Positions 1 to 11,793 of a stretch of DNA of 64,000 bases are shown in pieces. Below the pieces are notes generated by a model. That model was not told the origin of the DNA. It worked only from the letters and a program-made list of their open reading frames with translations, and made no database searches. This DNA comes from Cryoendolithus antarcticus (taxonomy: Eukaryota > Ascomycota > Dothideomycetes > Cladosporiales > Cladosporiaceae): the NCBI GenBank assembly GCA_002077065.1, contig NAJO01000014.1:558001-622000 (forward strand), written 5' to 3'. Made by a program: the position numbers and the translations under genes. Positions within the stretch are counted from its first letter, which is position 1; every line of letters begins with the position of its first letter.

Positions 1-2159
1 ATTATTCGGTCGGCACGGGCTGTGCAAGTTACACGGCATAACCATCATCTTAGCCAGTCACTCCCCGATTGTTGCCAACCAGGCAGACTATATCGTGGCG
101 CTGGATAGCGACGGCCAGATCGCCGAGCAAGGCAGCTTTGCAGAGCTTCAACACACACAGGGTTATGTCAGTCGGCTCGTAGCCGGTAGCAAGGATGTCG
201 AAGGTAGTCAAACAGTAGAGGACGTGAAGGTAGACTTCTCAAGGCCGACTGCGGGAGCAGGCGCTCAAGCGTCGGACCTACAACGGGACCTAGCCAGGCG
301 GACTGGTGACACGGCAGTCTATGGCTACTACGCACGCTCTATCGGCTGGTACTACAGCATCGTCCTGATTGTCACCGTCCTGCTTTACGCGGTACCCTTC
401 ATCTTCGCAAGCGTCTGGGTGAGCTGGTGGGCAGCTGATGCAACTGGATCAGGTCCTATTGCCTTGCCTCTATGGGCCTGGCTTGTCATCTACTTTACAT
501 TTCCTACCGTGGCTAGTGTCAGTGTGGGTTACCACATCTGGGTCTTTCTGGTCGACGTCGTGCCACGGAGCTCGGGCAAGCTGCATCAGCAGTTGCTTAA
601 CGCTGTGATGAATGCTCCGTACTCCATGTTCGTTGAGACCGATACCGGGGTCATACTGAACAGGTGAGTATCACGTGCGCACAAGTCACTCTAGTCCATC
701 ATCACAACAGCATCGATGGAGTATTGTCACTGGGCAGACGCATGGCATAGCCTTTTCCAGCTAAGCCTACAATACATGACTGATCACGCCTCATAGGTTC
801 TCCAACGACATGACACTGATAGAACTAGATCTGGTGGGTGCAGTATTGCAGACAATATCAGGCGTTGTGTTTGCCATCGGCAGCAGCATCCTGATTGTCC
901 TTGGCTCGAAGTACGCCGCAGCAATGATGCCGTTGCTCATAGCTGCGGTGTACGTCCTCCAGAAAGTATACCTTCGGACATCACGACAAATGCGGTTCAT
1001 GGATCTCGAGGCGCTGGCACCACTCATGACCCACGTACAAGAAACGGTAGCGGGTGTTGCAACCATTCGAGCCTACGGCTGGGCACGGAACTTCCACACC
1101 AAATGCAAGACGCTACTGGACAGCTCGCAGCGAGCCTTCTACCTCATGCTCTGCATTCAGCGGTGGCTTGGTCTCGTTCTGGATCTGCTAACGGCAGCCG
1201 TCGCAACAACAGTCGTCGCCCTGGCTATGGAGCTGCGAGACAGCGCCTCTTCTGCGTCCATCGGGATCTCACTGCTCCAGATTCTCAGCTTCAACTTCTA
1301 TTTGACTGGTTTGATCAACGCATGGACAAACTTGGAAACCTCACTGGGAGCGGTCGCACGTATCAAGAACTTTGAGGCCACTACAAAGTCTGAGCACCTA
1401 CCCGAGGAAAGCTGTGAGCCAGATCAGCAGTGGCCGGAAAAGGGCCAACTCACCATCTCGAACTTGAGTGCACGCTATAGCCCCAGCGGGGAGGACGTTA
1501 TCCGTGATCTCGCATTGTCCATTCCGGCAGGCTCTAAAGTGGGTATATGTGGCCGCAGCGGCAGTGGGAAGTCGTCTTTGCTCCTCACCATTCTGCGCCT
1601 ACTCGACACTCCCACGGGTAGCATCACTTTAGACGGTGTCGATCTCGCCACCATGCCTCGACAGACGGTACGCTCCAGAATCGCAGCTCTGCCTCAAGAG
1701 TCCATTCTCATCCCCGGGACCATCCGCGCCAATCTCGATCCTCTGGGCTCAGCCACTGACGCCGAGCTCGGGTCCGCCCTAGCGAAAGCAGGCATACTCG
1801 AATCCATCTCCATAGCTGGTGGCCTCGATAGCTCCATGTCCGCCTTGGCGCTCTCGCACGGGCAGACGCAGCTGTTCGCCGTGGCTCGCACACTCCTTCA
1901 TCCTTCGAAGCTGCTGGTTCTGGACGAGATGACTAGTTCTGTTGATGCTGCAACCGAGGAGAAGGTCATGGATATCATTCATGAGGGCTTCAAAGGGTCT
2001 ACTATCATAGCTGTAGCGCACAGACTGCCGACGATCGTAGGGTATGACATTATTGTCGTGATGGATGCCGGGCGGATTGTGGAGGTCGGCAAGCCGAGTG
2101 AGTTGCTGAAGAGGGAGGGTGGGAACTTCAGGAAGATGTGGGAGCGGAGTGGACATTGA
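1..2159 (+). CDS. ABCC-type multidrug/conjugate ABC transporter, 3' part
   Basis: This is an ATP-driven membrane exporter of the ABCC (MRP-like) class. The 5' part lies outside the window. Exons are <1..663 and 797..2159; the 133-bp intron (GTGAGT...CATAG) restores NRFSNDMTL across the junction. The window opens in the end of nucleotide-binding domain 1, where LASHS gives the H-loop histidine. A six-helix transmembrane domain 2 follows, then NBD2 with Walker A GRSGSGKSS (about 1555-1580), Q-loop LPQES, signature LSHGQ (about 1850-1865), Walker B LLVLDEMTSSVD (about 1909-1944) and H-loop AHRL. SHGQ replaces the textbook SGGQ; I recall this as common in fungal ABCC pumps, so the pump is probably active. 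The substrate cannot be inferred. Confidence 0.9.
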
Positions 2160-2261
2160 AATGATCTTAAGATGTTGCAGTTGTACATACCACCCTTCAG
2201 TGGGCCTGAAGAGGATCTAATGAAAGGATAGATAAACAGGCATGCTACGAGAGTCTATGCC

Positions 2262-3758
2262 TCATCGGACATGTCCTGGACTTTCAAGCATTGCCTCCTC
2301 AGCCGAGATAACTCCTGCATTTCGTGCGTCGCTCTGCGCTGGTGAATGATCCCCAAAGGTCGTGACTGCGCACTGATTGTTGGCAATCTTCCAGCCGTAG
2401 TCGCGCATACCCTGCCACCTGACTACCGCCCACACCGCACCGAACACCACTCCTTGCAGAATCACTTTGGTGGCAAGTGCAAGTCCGACTGCGCTGAGGT
2501 AATTGCGGTAGTCGTGCCATCCAACCAGTCTATTTGTCGATTGACGTGCTGCGAAAGCTAGACCAGCAGTCGACAGTGGAAGACCAGAGTCGATGTACAT
2601 GATCGCGGATCTATGTAGGAACAGCGCTTCCACCGGCAGCATGATCAGCTTGTCTAAGGTACTGCAAAGATGCTGACCGAACCAGGTGACAGGTAGCAGT
2701 GCGAGGCGCGTCACGCGGCGTGAAGCAGTCCGCTTATTCATAGCTGCAGGCCCGGGCCACAGAGCGGTCTCGAGATATTTGGCGTAGGTGGAGAATCCGA
2801 AGGCTGTGAAGTGCGCGTGTCGGTACGGGCCATGTGTTATACTGGTGCCGGATGCGCCCCGTGGTACGACGGAGCCATACCGTTCAAAGGCTGTAAGGCA
2901 TAAAAGCGGTATAGCGGGAGAGGCATAGAAGCGAGTGATGGAGGCGTACGAGCCTTTGTAGACGTAGCCCGAGAACGAAGACAACACACGCCAACTAGGC
3001 AAGGGATGGGCGAAACAGGCCGGAGCTAGCCCGAGCACTATCGCACAGCCGTAAATTGATACTGGCAACAGCAGCATTCCTGCAGCGACATCTATTGCAG
3101 GGCCCAATACGTGTGCGACTGTTCGCATGATGGCCTGGTGGCCGTGGACTCCATCGACCTCCGGGGACGCATGGACGCGTCTCATGAGTGGTCTCACAAT
3201 GAGCACGATCAGGTCGTGGAAAGTTCTTTGCGTGCTCACGATCGTGGAACCCAGCACAAGCCCCAGCGCTGTTGCGTACCACGCAGCTCCCGGTCTCACA
3301 GCCAACTCGGTGGTTAAGATCTGCCAAAAGCTGGTCTCTAGAGGATAAAGCCCCACCAGTACACGAGCCAGCAAGACATCAGAACCCCAGGAGACAAGTC
3401 CACCACAGAGCCGTGCTCGAGAGTAAAGCTTCTCGCCACAGGCATCCTCGCGCCTGACCATGTCCTGGACGGCGTTGTGGTGAGCATTTGCGCGAAGCTC
3501 GGCAGACTCGGCTTCCGCTGCGTTGCGTCGCTCAATGGCACCAACTAAAGCCAGGACCTCGTTTTGCGCATGTCTCAAGTCCGTATCGAATTGCTCCGAT
3601 CGAGGGTTGGTAGGTCGACCCTTGGCATCGTACTGCTGAGCAGTCTCGTCGTGGTCATCGGCAGTCCGCTCTAGAAATTGAGCTAAGTCTTCTGGGCGTA
3701 GTTCTTCGAACGCGGAGCGGCCATAGACCAGGCGTTCCAGATGCTGTTGACGGCCCAT
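2262..3758 (-). CDS. Polytopic membrane protein of unknown function
   Basis: A single open frame of about 498 codons, convergent with the ABC transporter gene. The frame is open to 3818 but opens there on a TTG; the first ATG is at 3758..3756 (MGRQQHLERL), so I start there. The first 130 residues are hydrophilic and charged, and could form a helix. They are followed by several hydrophobic stretches (around residues 135-190, 225-260, 280-320 and 440-475), which suggests an integral membrane protein. I do not recognise a family or catalytic motif. The length, codon use and position between two genes support a real gene. Topology and compartment are not known. Confidence 0.6.
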   Translation of the reverse strand: MGRQQHLERLVYGRSAFEELRPEDLAQFLERTADDHDETAQQYDAKGRPTNPRSEQFDTDLRHAQNEVLALVGAIERRNAAEAESAELRANAHHNAVQDMVRREDACGEKLYSRARLCGGLVSWGSDVLLARVLVGLYPLETSFWQILTTELAVRPGAAWYATALGLVLGSTIVSTQRTFHDLIVLIVRPLMRRVHASPEVDGVHGHQAIMRTVAHVLGPAIDVAAGMLLLPVSIYGCAIVLGLAPACFAHPLPSWRVLSSFSGYVYKGSYASITRFYASPAIPLLCLTAFERYGSVVPRGASGTSITHGPYRHAHFTAFGFSTYAKYLETALWPGPAAMNKRTASRRVTRLALLPVTWFGQHLCSTLDKLIMLPVEALFLHRSAIMYIDSGLPLSTAGLAFAARQSTNRLVGWHDYRNYLSAVGLALATKVILQGVVFGAVWAVVRWQGMRDYGWKIANNQCAVTTFGDHSPAQSDARNAGVISAEEAMLESPGHVR

Positions 3759-4146
3759 CTCGGTGACACATGCAGTAGGTTGCGTTCTCGCGGCGATGCC
3801 ACATAAGTGCTGGGTCAAGTCATGTCGTGAATGTCAATGTTAGCACTTGGCTCGATCGCGGACATGTCGTCGAGACCGCGTTCCATCATTTCAACCCCCA
3901 GAAGGAAGTTTAAGATGGCTCAGCACACGCCACTTGCCTCCGGTGTCAGTGAGTCGGTGATGAATGGCAGCTGCACATCGCATGTCACTGCAGCTAGGAA
4001 GAAGTCGTGACTTAGTTAGAGTCACGGCATGCTCGGGCCGCACCCTTATCACCGAGCTAATGTCCGCGCATCTCGGGAAAAGTTTCGATGTTGGCGAATT
4101 CGACATTGGATGCGAGCGTAACGATGACTGCTACTTTGACCCGGTA

Positions 4147-5922
4147 ATGTCGTCCTTCTTTACACTGCCAGCATCGGCAAAGAAGCGAAAGCGCACAGCT
4201 CCGGATACCAGCGCCTCCACATCACGAGCAAAGCCTGTCAAGCGAAAAGAGGCGAGGGACGAGTCGATATCGGGCAGCGATGAATCGGACGACGACAGAC
4301 CTTTTCAAGATGCCAATATCTCGGATTCCGAGGATGAGGATCTGAAGGATGAGGATCCGGCGGCGAAGCGTGTGCGTCTTGCAGAGCAATACCTGGCAAA
4401 CACCCAGAAGGAGCTGCTCGATGATGGCGGCTTCGATGCGGCAGACGTCGACAGGGAGAATCTGCGGTTACGGATGGGACAGCGACTGCAGGAAGATACA
4501 GCTGAGAGCAAGGGGAAGCTGTACAGACTCATAGCGGATGAGTTGGACTGGACTGGCGCGGAGCAGGTGCAATTCAGGGCGGACACGAAGTCTGTCACTG
4601 GAGTGGCGATATCAGGGCGTCACGTGTATACTGTCACACAGGACCGAGCACTGGTGAAGTGGGAACTCCCGCTGAACGCCTCGAGTGCAGACGTGGATGA
4701 GGCAGGGCCTAGGCCGTCCCGGAAACCTCGAAAGGTACTCTTCACCCGGGGTAAGAAGAAGTGCACCGACCATCACGAAAAAGCAATACTCTGCGTTGCG
4801 GCATCGCAGGACGACAAATTCGTGGCTACAGGAGGACTGGATAACAGGCTTATCATCTGGGATCCTGCGACGCTGAAGCCACTGAAAGTCTTTACTGGTT
4901 TTGCTCGCGACAATGGACATCGAGATAGTGTCATATCACTCGCCTTCAGACGAGGGACACATCAGCTGTTCAGCGCGAGTAAAGACAGGACCGTCAAGAT
5001 CTGGAGCCTTGACGAACTAGCGTACGTCGATACGCTATTCGGTCATCAGGATGAGGTAGTGGACGTCAGTGTGCTAGCGCAAGAGACCTGCGTCACAGTA
5101 GGAGCACGAGATCGCACGGCGCGCTTTTGGAAGGTCTTGGACGAGAGTCAGCTGGTCTTCCGTGGTGGCGGTGCAGGGGCCAGCAAGTCGAAGGGCTCGA
5201 AGGATAGGAAATCGGACATACCACCCGAAGATCGGCCATACAACGAAGGTTCAATGGATCGCGTGGCATGCATAGACGACGACACGTTCGTGACAGGCTC
5301 GGACAATGGCTCGCTTTCGCTTTGGAACATACACAAGAAGAAAGCAGTGTTCGCTTACCCCTTGGCACATGGTCTTGAACCGCCACAATCACTTGAGGAG
5401 CGAAGTGCGGAGCTTGACATATCGCAGTCGCTCGATGCTGAGGGACCGATGATACTCGACCCCCAGCCTCGATGGGTGACGGCGATGGCAGCCATGCCGT
5501 TCTCAAATGTCTTCGTAACAGGGAGCTGGGATGGTTATGTGCGCGCTTGGCGGATCAGTGCGGACAAACGGAGGATAGAGTCACTCGGATCGCTTGCAAC
5601 ATCGTCTGAACCGGCGGATGTGGAGGATGATGCAAGCGAGCTGCTACGGGAAGCTCAGCTCAATCCTATGGAGCTGGACGAGCCCATGCAAATGTTGACG
5701 CATAGTGAAGGAAGCGGACAGCTCAGCGGTGTTGTCAACGAGCTTGCTATTGTAGATCGAGACGAGCGTGGTAAAAGTGGTGTCTATGTTGTCGCTGCGA
5801 TCGGGACCAGTCACAGGCTCGGACGCTGGAAGAGCTTTGCTGGGAAGAACGGAGCGGTGTTGTTCACTGTTCCTAGGAAGGTGGTGGGCGATGGTCTAGC
5901 TGTACCTGCTGATTATGCGTGA
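4147..5922 (+). CDS. RRP9: U3 snoRNP WD40 protein Rrp9 (U3-55K)
   Basis: Rrp9 is a core protein of the U3 small nucleolar RNP, needed in the nucleolus for the early 18S rRNA cleavages. The frame is open from 3964, but the ATG at 4147 gives MSSFFTLPASAKKRKR, which looks like the start of fungal Rrp9 proteins as I recall them, so the protein is 591 residues. The N-terminal 100 residues are a Lys/Arg and Asp/Glu-rich tail with an NLS-like KKRKR. A WD40 propeller follows, with repeats ending in LVKWEL, LIIWDP, VKIWSL, ARFWKV, LSLWNI and VRAWRI. Linker loops between blades are acidic or Ser-rich. There is no intron. The upstream Met in the same frame is less likely but not excluded. Confidence 0.9.
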   Translation: MSSFFTLPASAKKRKRTAPDTSASTSRAKPVKRKEARDESISGSDESDDDRPFQDANISDSEDEDLKDEDPAAKRVRLAEQYLANTQKELLDDGGFDAADVDRENLRLRMGQRLQEDTAESKGKLYRLIADELDWTGAEQVQFRADTKSVTGVAISGRHVYTVTQDRALVKWELPLNASSADVDEAGPRPSRKPRKVLFTRGKKKCTDHHEKAILCVAASQDDKFVATGGLDNRLIIWDPATLKPLKVFTGFARDNGHRDSVISLAFRRGTHQLFSASKDRTVKIWSLDELAYVDTLFGHQDEVVDVSVLAQETCVTVGARDRTARFWKVLDESQLVFRGGGAGASKSKGSKDRKSDIPPEDRPYNEGSMDRVACIDDDTFVTGSDNGSLSLWNIHKKKAVFAYPLAHGLEPPQSLEERSAELDISQSLDAEGPMILDPQPRWVTAMAAMPFSNVFVTGSWDGYVRAWRISADKRRIESLGSLATSSEPADVEDDASELLREAQLNPMELDEPMQMLTHSEGSGQLSGVVNELAIVDRDERGKSGVYVVAAIGTSHRLGRWKSFAGKNGAVLFTVPRKVVGDGLAVPADYA

Positions 5923-6344
5923 TCGAGTGTGGAAACTGTATTGTAGCTACTGGTCGCGGCAGAATAGAATGGAGGTGTAGACTCTTCAACGTCTTTCCTG
6001 CGCTGGCGTTTTACGTTTCGTTGATGGGATGCACTCGTATCACTGTCACGCACTATGGCCTTTGCTGGGCGGAAGGTCTTGAAATAAGGTTGAGAAACTG
6101 ACTAGCAATCGCCATGTTAAGTTAGCTGGAAGTTCATCTTGCACCTGTTACGTAAATAGAGCCTCCCCTGCATTCGACCGCGTGGAGACATGGGAGACTG
6201 GACCACCGCCATGTGGCAGCCATGCGAAACATGTCCGGCGGATATCGCAGTGTTGCTCCACGCACTCAACTGGTGTCTCCAACGTAGAGCACATCGGCTC
6301 CGGCGACCGGACACATATTGTGAACGGTAACAGCAATCTACATC
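5923..6344. other. Intergenic, RRP9 to permease
   Basis: This 422-bp stretch holds the 3' end of RRP9 and the promoter of the permease. I see no convincing ORF or repeat. Confidence 0.5.
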
Positions 6345-8053
6345 ATGGCGCAAGATCAACTAGGCGAGAAGATCACCGACGATGATATGGGCAAGTCCGC
6401 AACAGCGGAGCATGCTCCATTGCCACACACGCAAGGCCATTCACTTGAAGAGACGAATGCTTCCGGCCATGTGCAGGAGCTCAAACGGCACTTCAGCCTG
6501 CTGTCTCTCGTTGGTATGGCATTAACTGTAGGCAACGTCTGGCCAGCGATTGGAGGCTCAATCGTCGTAGCCCTGAGCAACGGGGGACCTCCGGGTCAGT
6601 AATAGCAACCCTTGAGTTATGGGCGTTAACTAATGGCTCGCAACAGGCGTCATCTACGAGTTCATCGTCGTCTCGATCTTCTACTGGTTCGTCGCCGCCT
6701 CAATCGCTGAACTTGCCTCCGCCATCCCCTCGTCAGCAGGCGTCTACCAATGGGCTACCATCACTGGCGGACCGCGCTGGGGTCGTGTGGTAGGCTTCTT
6801 TGCAGGCTACTGGAACTGGCTGGCTTGGGTGTTCGGGTTGGCGTCGTTCACTATGATTCTAGCGACGACAATGGTGCAGATGTGGGCGTTGAAGCATGTT
6901 GACTTTGTGCCGTTGCCGTGGCATGTTTTTGTGACGTACATCCTGGTGACGCTGACGGGATGCGCGACGGTATGTGCGTTCAACAAGGCAATGCCGATGC
7001 TGAACCGCATGGGGCTGTTCTTCATCCTTGCTGGTTTCCTGATCACGATCGTTATCGTCACGGCTATGCCTGGAAAGGGTGGGCGACCTGGACATGCTTC
7101 GTCGGAGACAGTGTGGAAGACTTGGATCGCCGAAGGGTTCGGCTATCCAAACGGTTTTGTGTTTGTCGCGGGCATGCTGAACGGCGCGTACGCTGTCGGT
7201 ACGCCGGACGTCACCTCGTGAGTATTGATCGTTTGGTTGGGTCCACGCTTCAACTCACCCAGCTTGCAGGCATCTCGCTGAAGAAATTCCAAGAGCCGAG
7301 CGCAACGTGCCCATCGCAATCGCGTTCCAGATGGGCATCGGTTTCGCCACAGGACTTGTGTACCTGATCGCCATCATGTACGCGATCAATGACTTCGACA
7401 GCCTCTACACCGCACAGTACCCGATTGCCGAGATATACAGACAAGCAACAGGCAGCGTTGCTGGATCCATCGGTCTCTTGTTCCTGGTGCTGATCTGTAT
7501 CTATATCAGCGTCATCGGTGTACATCTTACCTGCGGTCGAACACTTTGGGCTCTCGCCCGCGACGGTGCAACGCCGTTCCCACTGGCACTCGGTCGAGTA
7601 TCACCACGACTTGGCATGCCCCTGAACGCCACGCTGGTCACTTCAGCTCTGGTCATCGTACTGGGAGCGATATACGTCGGCAATACCACTGCGTTCAACG
7701 CATTCGTCGGCTCATACATCCAGATGTCGACTTCGAGCTACCTTGCTGCGATCCTGCCGAACCTTCTGTCCGGGAGGAAGAACATCCGCAAATGGGGCCC
7801 ATTCCGGATGCCGAGCACAATTGGTTTCATCGTCAATGGCATTGCATGTGCATTTATGATCGTGTGGTTCATCATATACTGCTTCCCGTTCACGAGCACG
7901 CCGACGGCTCAGAGCATGAATTATGCTTCGCTACTTTGGGGTGGCTTCACAGTTCTGGTGGCACTCTGGTGGTTGCTGGGCGCCAGGAAAGGGTATGTTG
8001 GGCCTCCAGTCGCCGATGTTGGTGTGGATGGCGATGATCGGCGGGATGCATGA
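6345..8053 (+). CDS. APC-superfamily amino acid/choline-type permease
   Basis: A plasma-membrane transporter of the amino acid-polyamine-organocation superfamily, in the fungal amino acid/GABA/choline permease group. Exons are 6345..6594, 6647..7217 and 7270..8053, giving 534 residues. Both introns are 52 bp; the first has a TTAACTAAT branch region. The hydrophilic N-tail (about 50 residues) leads into FSLLSLVGMALTVGNVWP, then SIAELASAIPSSAGVYQW, the conserved TM2-3 region of this group. Later segments include GTPDVTS, EEIPRAERNVP and GRTLWALARDG, all typical of the family. About 12 membrane helices are visible. The substrate cannot be decided from sequence. Confidence 0.88.
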
Positions 8054-8579
8054 GTTGTAATTCATTCTTGATGGAAAAGGTAGGCAGCATAGCGTTCGAA
8101 ATGTAGAAGATACTGAGTGCCTCAGGCAAAAGCTTGGCTCTCCAAGTCCAGCACCTCACGTCTCCCGCCTCCCCACGTCTCTGCATGCAACTCAATAGCG
8201 CGGTCCAGCCTTGCATCAAATTGATCGCTTTCGATGGCCGAGACCATGGTGGCTGCATTGGCTCATCTTTGCCAATGGCCGAGCCATCGCCCAATACATC
8301 GGCTTCATGCAGCTCGTGCGCGGCCATGCGACCGGGGTCAAAGCGTGGCACAGTCGAGGCAAGCTCTGTAGCACCCGATCGCCCACGATGGCCTTGGGCG
8401 CTCAGCCTTGTCGACCTTATCTGTTCGACCCCTCCATCGGGTCTATGTCTCTAGCCGTCTCGATTTCCTGGTAGGTGGTGCTACTTGTAACTTGTTTCAG
8501 ATCCTTCTCGTGTTGAGGAACCACGAAGGAGTGTGGAGAAACGTGGCTGCTTTCGCCCTTTGCACTTGAGTCGTTGATA
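8054..8579. other. Intergenic, permease to membrane protein gene
   Basis: 526 bp between two same-strand genes. A 106-codon frame at 8134..8454 has no family resemblance and I do not call it. Otherwise I see nothing distinctive. Confidence 0.45.
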
Positions 8580-11440
8580 ATGGCTTCTACTAATGACCAA
8601 GAACAGCGAGAACCTCTGACGACTGACTTGCATGCCCGAACTCCTTCACCACTCCCATGTTCATCTCAAGTAGGGAATACAACAGCGCGACATCGTCCAG
8701 GCTATGCTAGGGTGCCCTCGGTCTCAGTGGTAGACGAGCTTTTCTTCGAAGATGGCGGGGTCTTGGGCGATACTCGCCGCGCGGCGAAGTGGCACCAGAC
8801 CCCCAATGATGGTCTCGGTATTGCCGTGCCAGGCTCGACAGGCAGATCCGAGTCTGTGGTGACACCGCCACTGCGCAAGCCTCTGACCTCTGGTAATGTC
8901 ACGGACTCTCCAGAAGCTGCCACACCCGGATCGGCGAAACCTCTGATGTCTCCGCCCTCGACTGGTGGATTCTCTGGCAGCACGCGATTCGATCCCAGCT
9001 TTGGCGATGTGAGAACCTCTTACAACTCCTACGCAGGCAACAAACATCAGGCGCATCATTCTCAAGCTTCATTGAACTCATTTAAGCAGCCTTCGGTCTA
9101 CGCGCATTCCGAGGCTGGCTTGCTTTCAGTGAGGTCAAAGTACGATGACTTCGCCCCTGACCAACACTGCAGGAGCGCCATAGCATTCAAGCGCGGCCGT
9201 TTGACATGGCTGTCAGCCACGATCATGGTGCTGTCGATCTACAGCACCGTCATGTCGGCGATATTCCTGGTCGTAGCTCTACGAGGCCCACGTTATGGTA
9301 AAGCCATCCGCACAAATGGGACTCTCACGATATCTGGCGCGACAGTGCTGACCACCTTCTTCGCCAAGACGATTGAACTGAGCTTCATCACGGTCGTAGT
9401 TGCCCTCCTCGGCCAGGCCCTAGCCAGACGCGCGCATGATAAGGCTGACAGAGGTATTACACTCGCGGAGATCAGTATGCGCTCCTGGATCTTGCAGCCA
9501 GGCACAATGATCACGCACTGGGAGAGTGTCCGCTATGCTGGCATCACGCTTCTGGGAGTTATCTCTCTCCTTGCTGCAGTCATGGCTATGCTGTACGTGA
9601 CCGCTGCAAATGCACTCGTGCAGCCGCAGCTCAAATTCAACGACTGGCAGCCAACGGTTATGCAAGGTAAGTCATATGTACAGATGGTGAATCGAACGAT
9701 GCTGAGATGTTTAGGGCTTGTCAAGTCGTCGTTCGCGAATCCGAAGTACATCGCGAGCGACTGCAAGTATCCGGTACCAGCCGATGTCGATCCGACCGAT
9801 GGTGAGACAACCTGCCTACAGCTCGAACACGCTGCTATGGGATTTCACAACTACTATGGATATCTCAAGACCTGGCACGACGTCGCGTATAGTGGCAACG
9901 GCTCCGCAGATCTATCTGGTCGCCCGAAAGGCTATGCCCTGCTCAATGACAACACCACAATTATTGCGCCATGGATCGAGCAAGAGTACGCAAACAATAT
10001 CTCAGCTCTGTACAAAGATCACAACATCATCATCGTCAACGTCTCGATGGCTATGCCCCACGTGGGTGTCGTTTCGGCAGCGATCGATTCGGTCAACGGA
10101 ATCATGCAGCCAGAGGAGCTCGACGGGCTGGGAATCTATCGTATTAAAGCATCCGCACCCTCACCCGTTGTACATGTCTTGTGTGCTACCCTCACGGAAG
10201 AACAGCTGCTCCCGCTTACCCTTAGCGCATGGGACGACCCTACCTCACTTGCAACCCTGAACGCCTCAGGATTCAATGCCTCTGATCCCTATCTTGGCGG
10301 TACAAAGCTCGACAGGATATTTGGCTGGGGTGAAGCATACGGAGAGTTCAAATGGCCACCGGTCTTTCCGAAGCTACCCATTGGGTTCAACACTATCATC
10401 AACGAGACCACTGGCATTCCATATGGTCGCGATGCTGTATACTTGGTCGGAAACTCTACAGCAATCATGTTTGCAACCGGAGAGATCGCATACCCGCTAT
10501 GCCAAGTAAGGGTCAGTCAGACGCCCACATGCTACACGGCCTACAATGCATCAAGTAGTGGCGCATCGATGGAAGCTGTCTGCGGGACGAATGATCCGTT
10601 GCAGTACAATCACAGCCTCACGAACGCCACGAGTGGCAATTATTCTTTGAGTAAGGATTGGCCAAACATCGCCTCCATGTGGATCAAGAGTAAGCCGTAC
10701 ACGTAATGAGATGTTGTTGTTCCCACTGACAGCAGCAGGTATATCTCTCGATGGTGGTCTTGTCGATGCGAACGGCAGCAACAGTCGGCTGCTCAATCAG
10801 CTTGTGACACTCGACTCGAAGTTCAATCTCGGCTTACCTTCGATGTCGGAAGCGCTCGCGGTGATGGCTGGCTATACGCTCTTGCAGTCAACGAAAGACA
10901 CTCCGTTCGTGGAATTTTGGGTGGGCAGTTAGGAACGTTTGATTGCAGGTAGCACATACTGACTCTGACTAGAACTACTCCGCTCTAAGCATCGAGCCTG
11001 GCCAGTACCAATACTTCAACGCCTCCATCCAAGCGCAGCAATACCAATCCGGCGGCAACGTCCCATACCAGCGCGCATTCGGCGTCATCCTCTTCGCCGT
11101 CTTCGTCCTCAACCTCTGTGCTTTGATCTACTTTCTGACCCATCGAGATTGGTACACAGATTTGAGCGAGCCAAGCAATCTCTTCGGCATACTCATCAAC
11201 AGTCCTCCGAGTAGAGAGCTGGCCGAAGCCTGCGGTGGTGGGCCTACGGGTGAGCAATTCCGCTCGTCGTGGAAGTTGCAGGATGATGGGGGGCACTTGT
11301 ACATGGAAAGTATGGATCCGAATCAGGCGGCGGAGAGTCCGAGTATGCGGAGGAGAAGGAAGTTGAGTGAGGGGTTCGAGCTGATGGCTAGTCCTATTCG
11401 CAAGGCTACGGAGAGTGTCAGTGAGAGGATGGGGCGTTAA
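8580..11440 (+). CDS. Large fungal membrane glycoprotein-like protein, unknown function
   Basis: Exons are 8580..10689, 10739..10920 and 10973..11440, with 49- and 52-bp introns. The start is the ATG at 8580 (MASTNDQEQRE). A Ser/Pro-rich cytosolic tail of about 200 residues is followed by three hydrophobic segments (WLSATIMVLSIYSTVMS, TFFAKTIELSFITVVV, AGITLLGVISLLAAVMA). Next comes a region of about 500 residues with many N-glycosylation sequons (NGS, NNT, NAS, NYS), then a last helix (FGVILFAVFVLNLCALIYF) and a tail with a GGGPTGEQF-like stretch and HLYME. This layout matches a conserved fungal family of unknown function as I recall it. A 48-bp in-frame segment at 9667..9714 looks like a further intron; removing it changes 919 to 903 residues. 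Confidence 0.75.
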
Positions 11441-11793
11441 ACAGCGCTTCACAATCGTAGTTAGTAAATGTAATGAAGTAATTCGATCAAGTAGTCATGA
11501 CCTGGATGATCTTCGCGGCTCAAAGACATGAATCCGTCAGTAGTCGGATTCCCGCCCATCAGCTGCGACGTAGGTCCATGACGACGTTCACCTGGCGCAC
11601 GACAACGATGCCCAAATGAGGGAATTGTGGGTGTAAATGATCTTCGTTCGTATAGCATTTAGTGCCTCGCAATCGGTACATCAGAGCATTGAGCGTTTTG
11701 TTCATCCACTAATGTCCAGCCATCATGCTTTTCTGAAACGCCCGTTGTCTAGCCCACATTGTCCACTCTGCTTCCCGTTCCACCACAGCCCTT
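11441..11793. other. Convergent intergenic region
   Basis: 353 bp between the 3' ends of the membrane protein gene and RPS28. I see no coding or repeat signal; it should hold both polyadenylation regions. Confidence 0.4.

Noticed and set aside
1850..1866. LSHGQ in place of LSGGQ in the ABC transporter, suspected inactive site
   Set aside because: I recall SHGQ as common in fungal ABCC pumps; all other ATPase motifs are normal.
4147..5922. Longer Rrp9 start at 3964
   Set aside because: The extra 61 residues do not resemble Rrp9, and the MSSFFTLPASAKKRKR start fits the family.
8134..8454. 106-codon + strand frame between the permease and the membrane protein gene
   Set aside because: No family resemblance and irregular composition.
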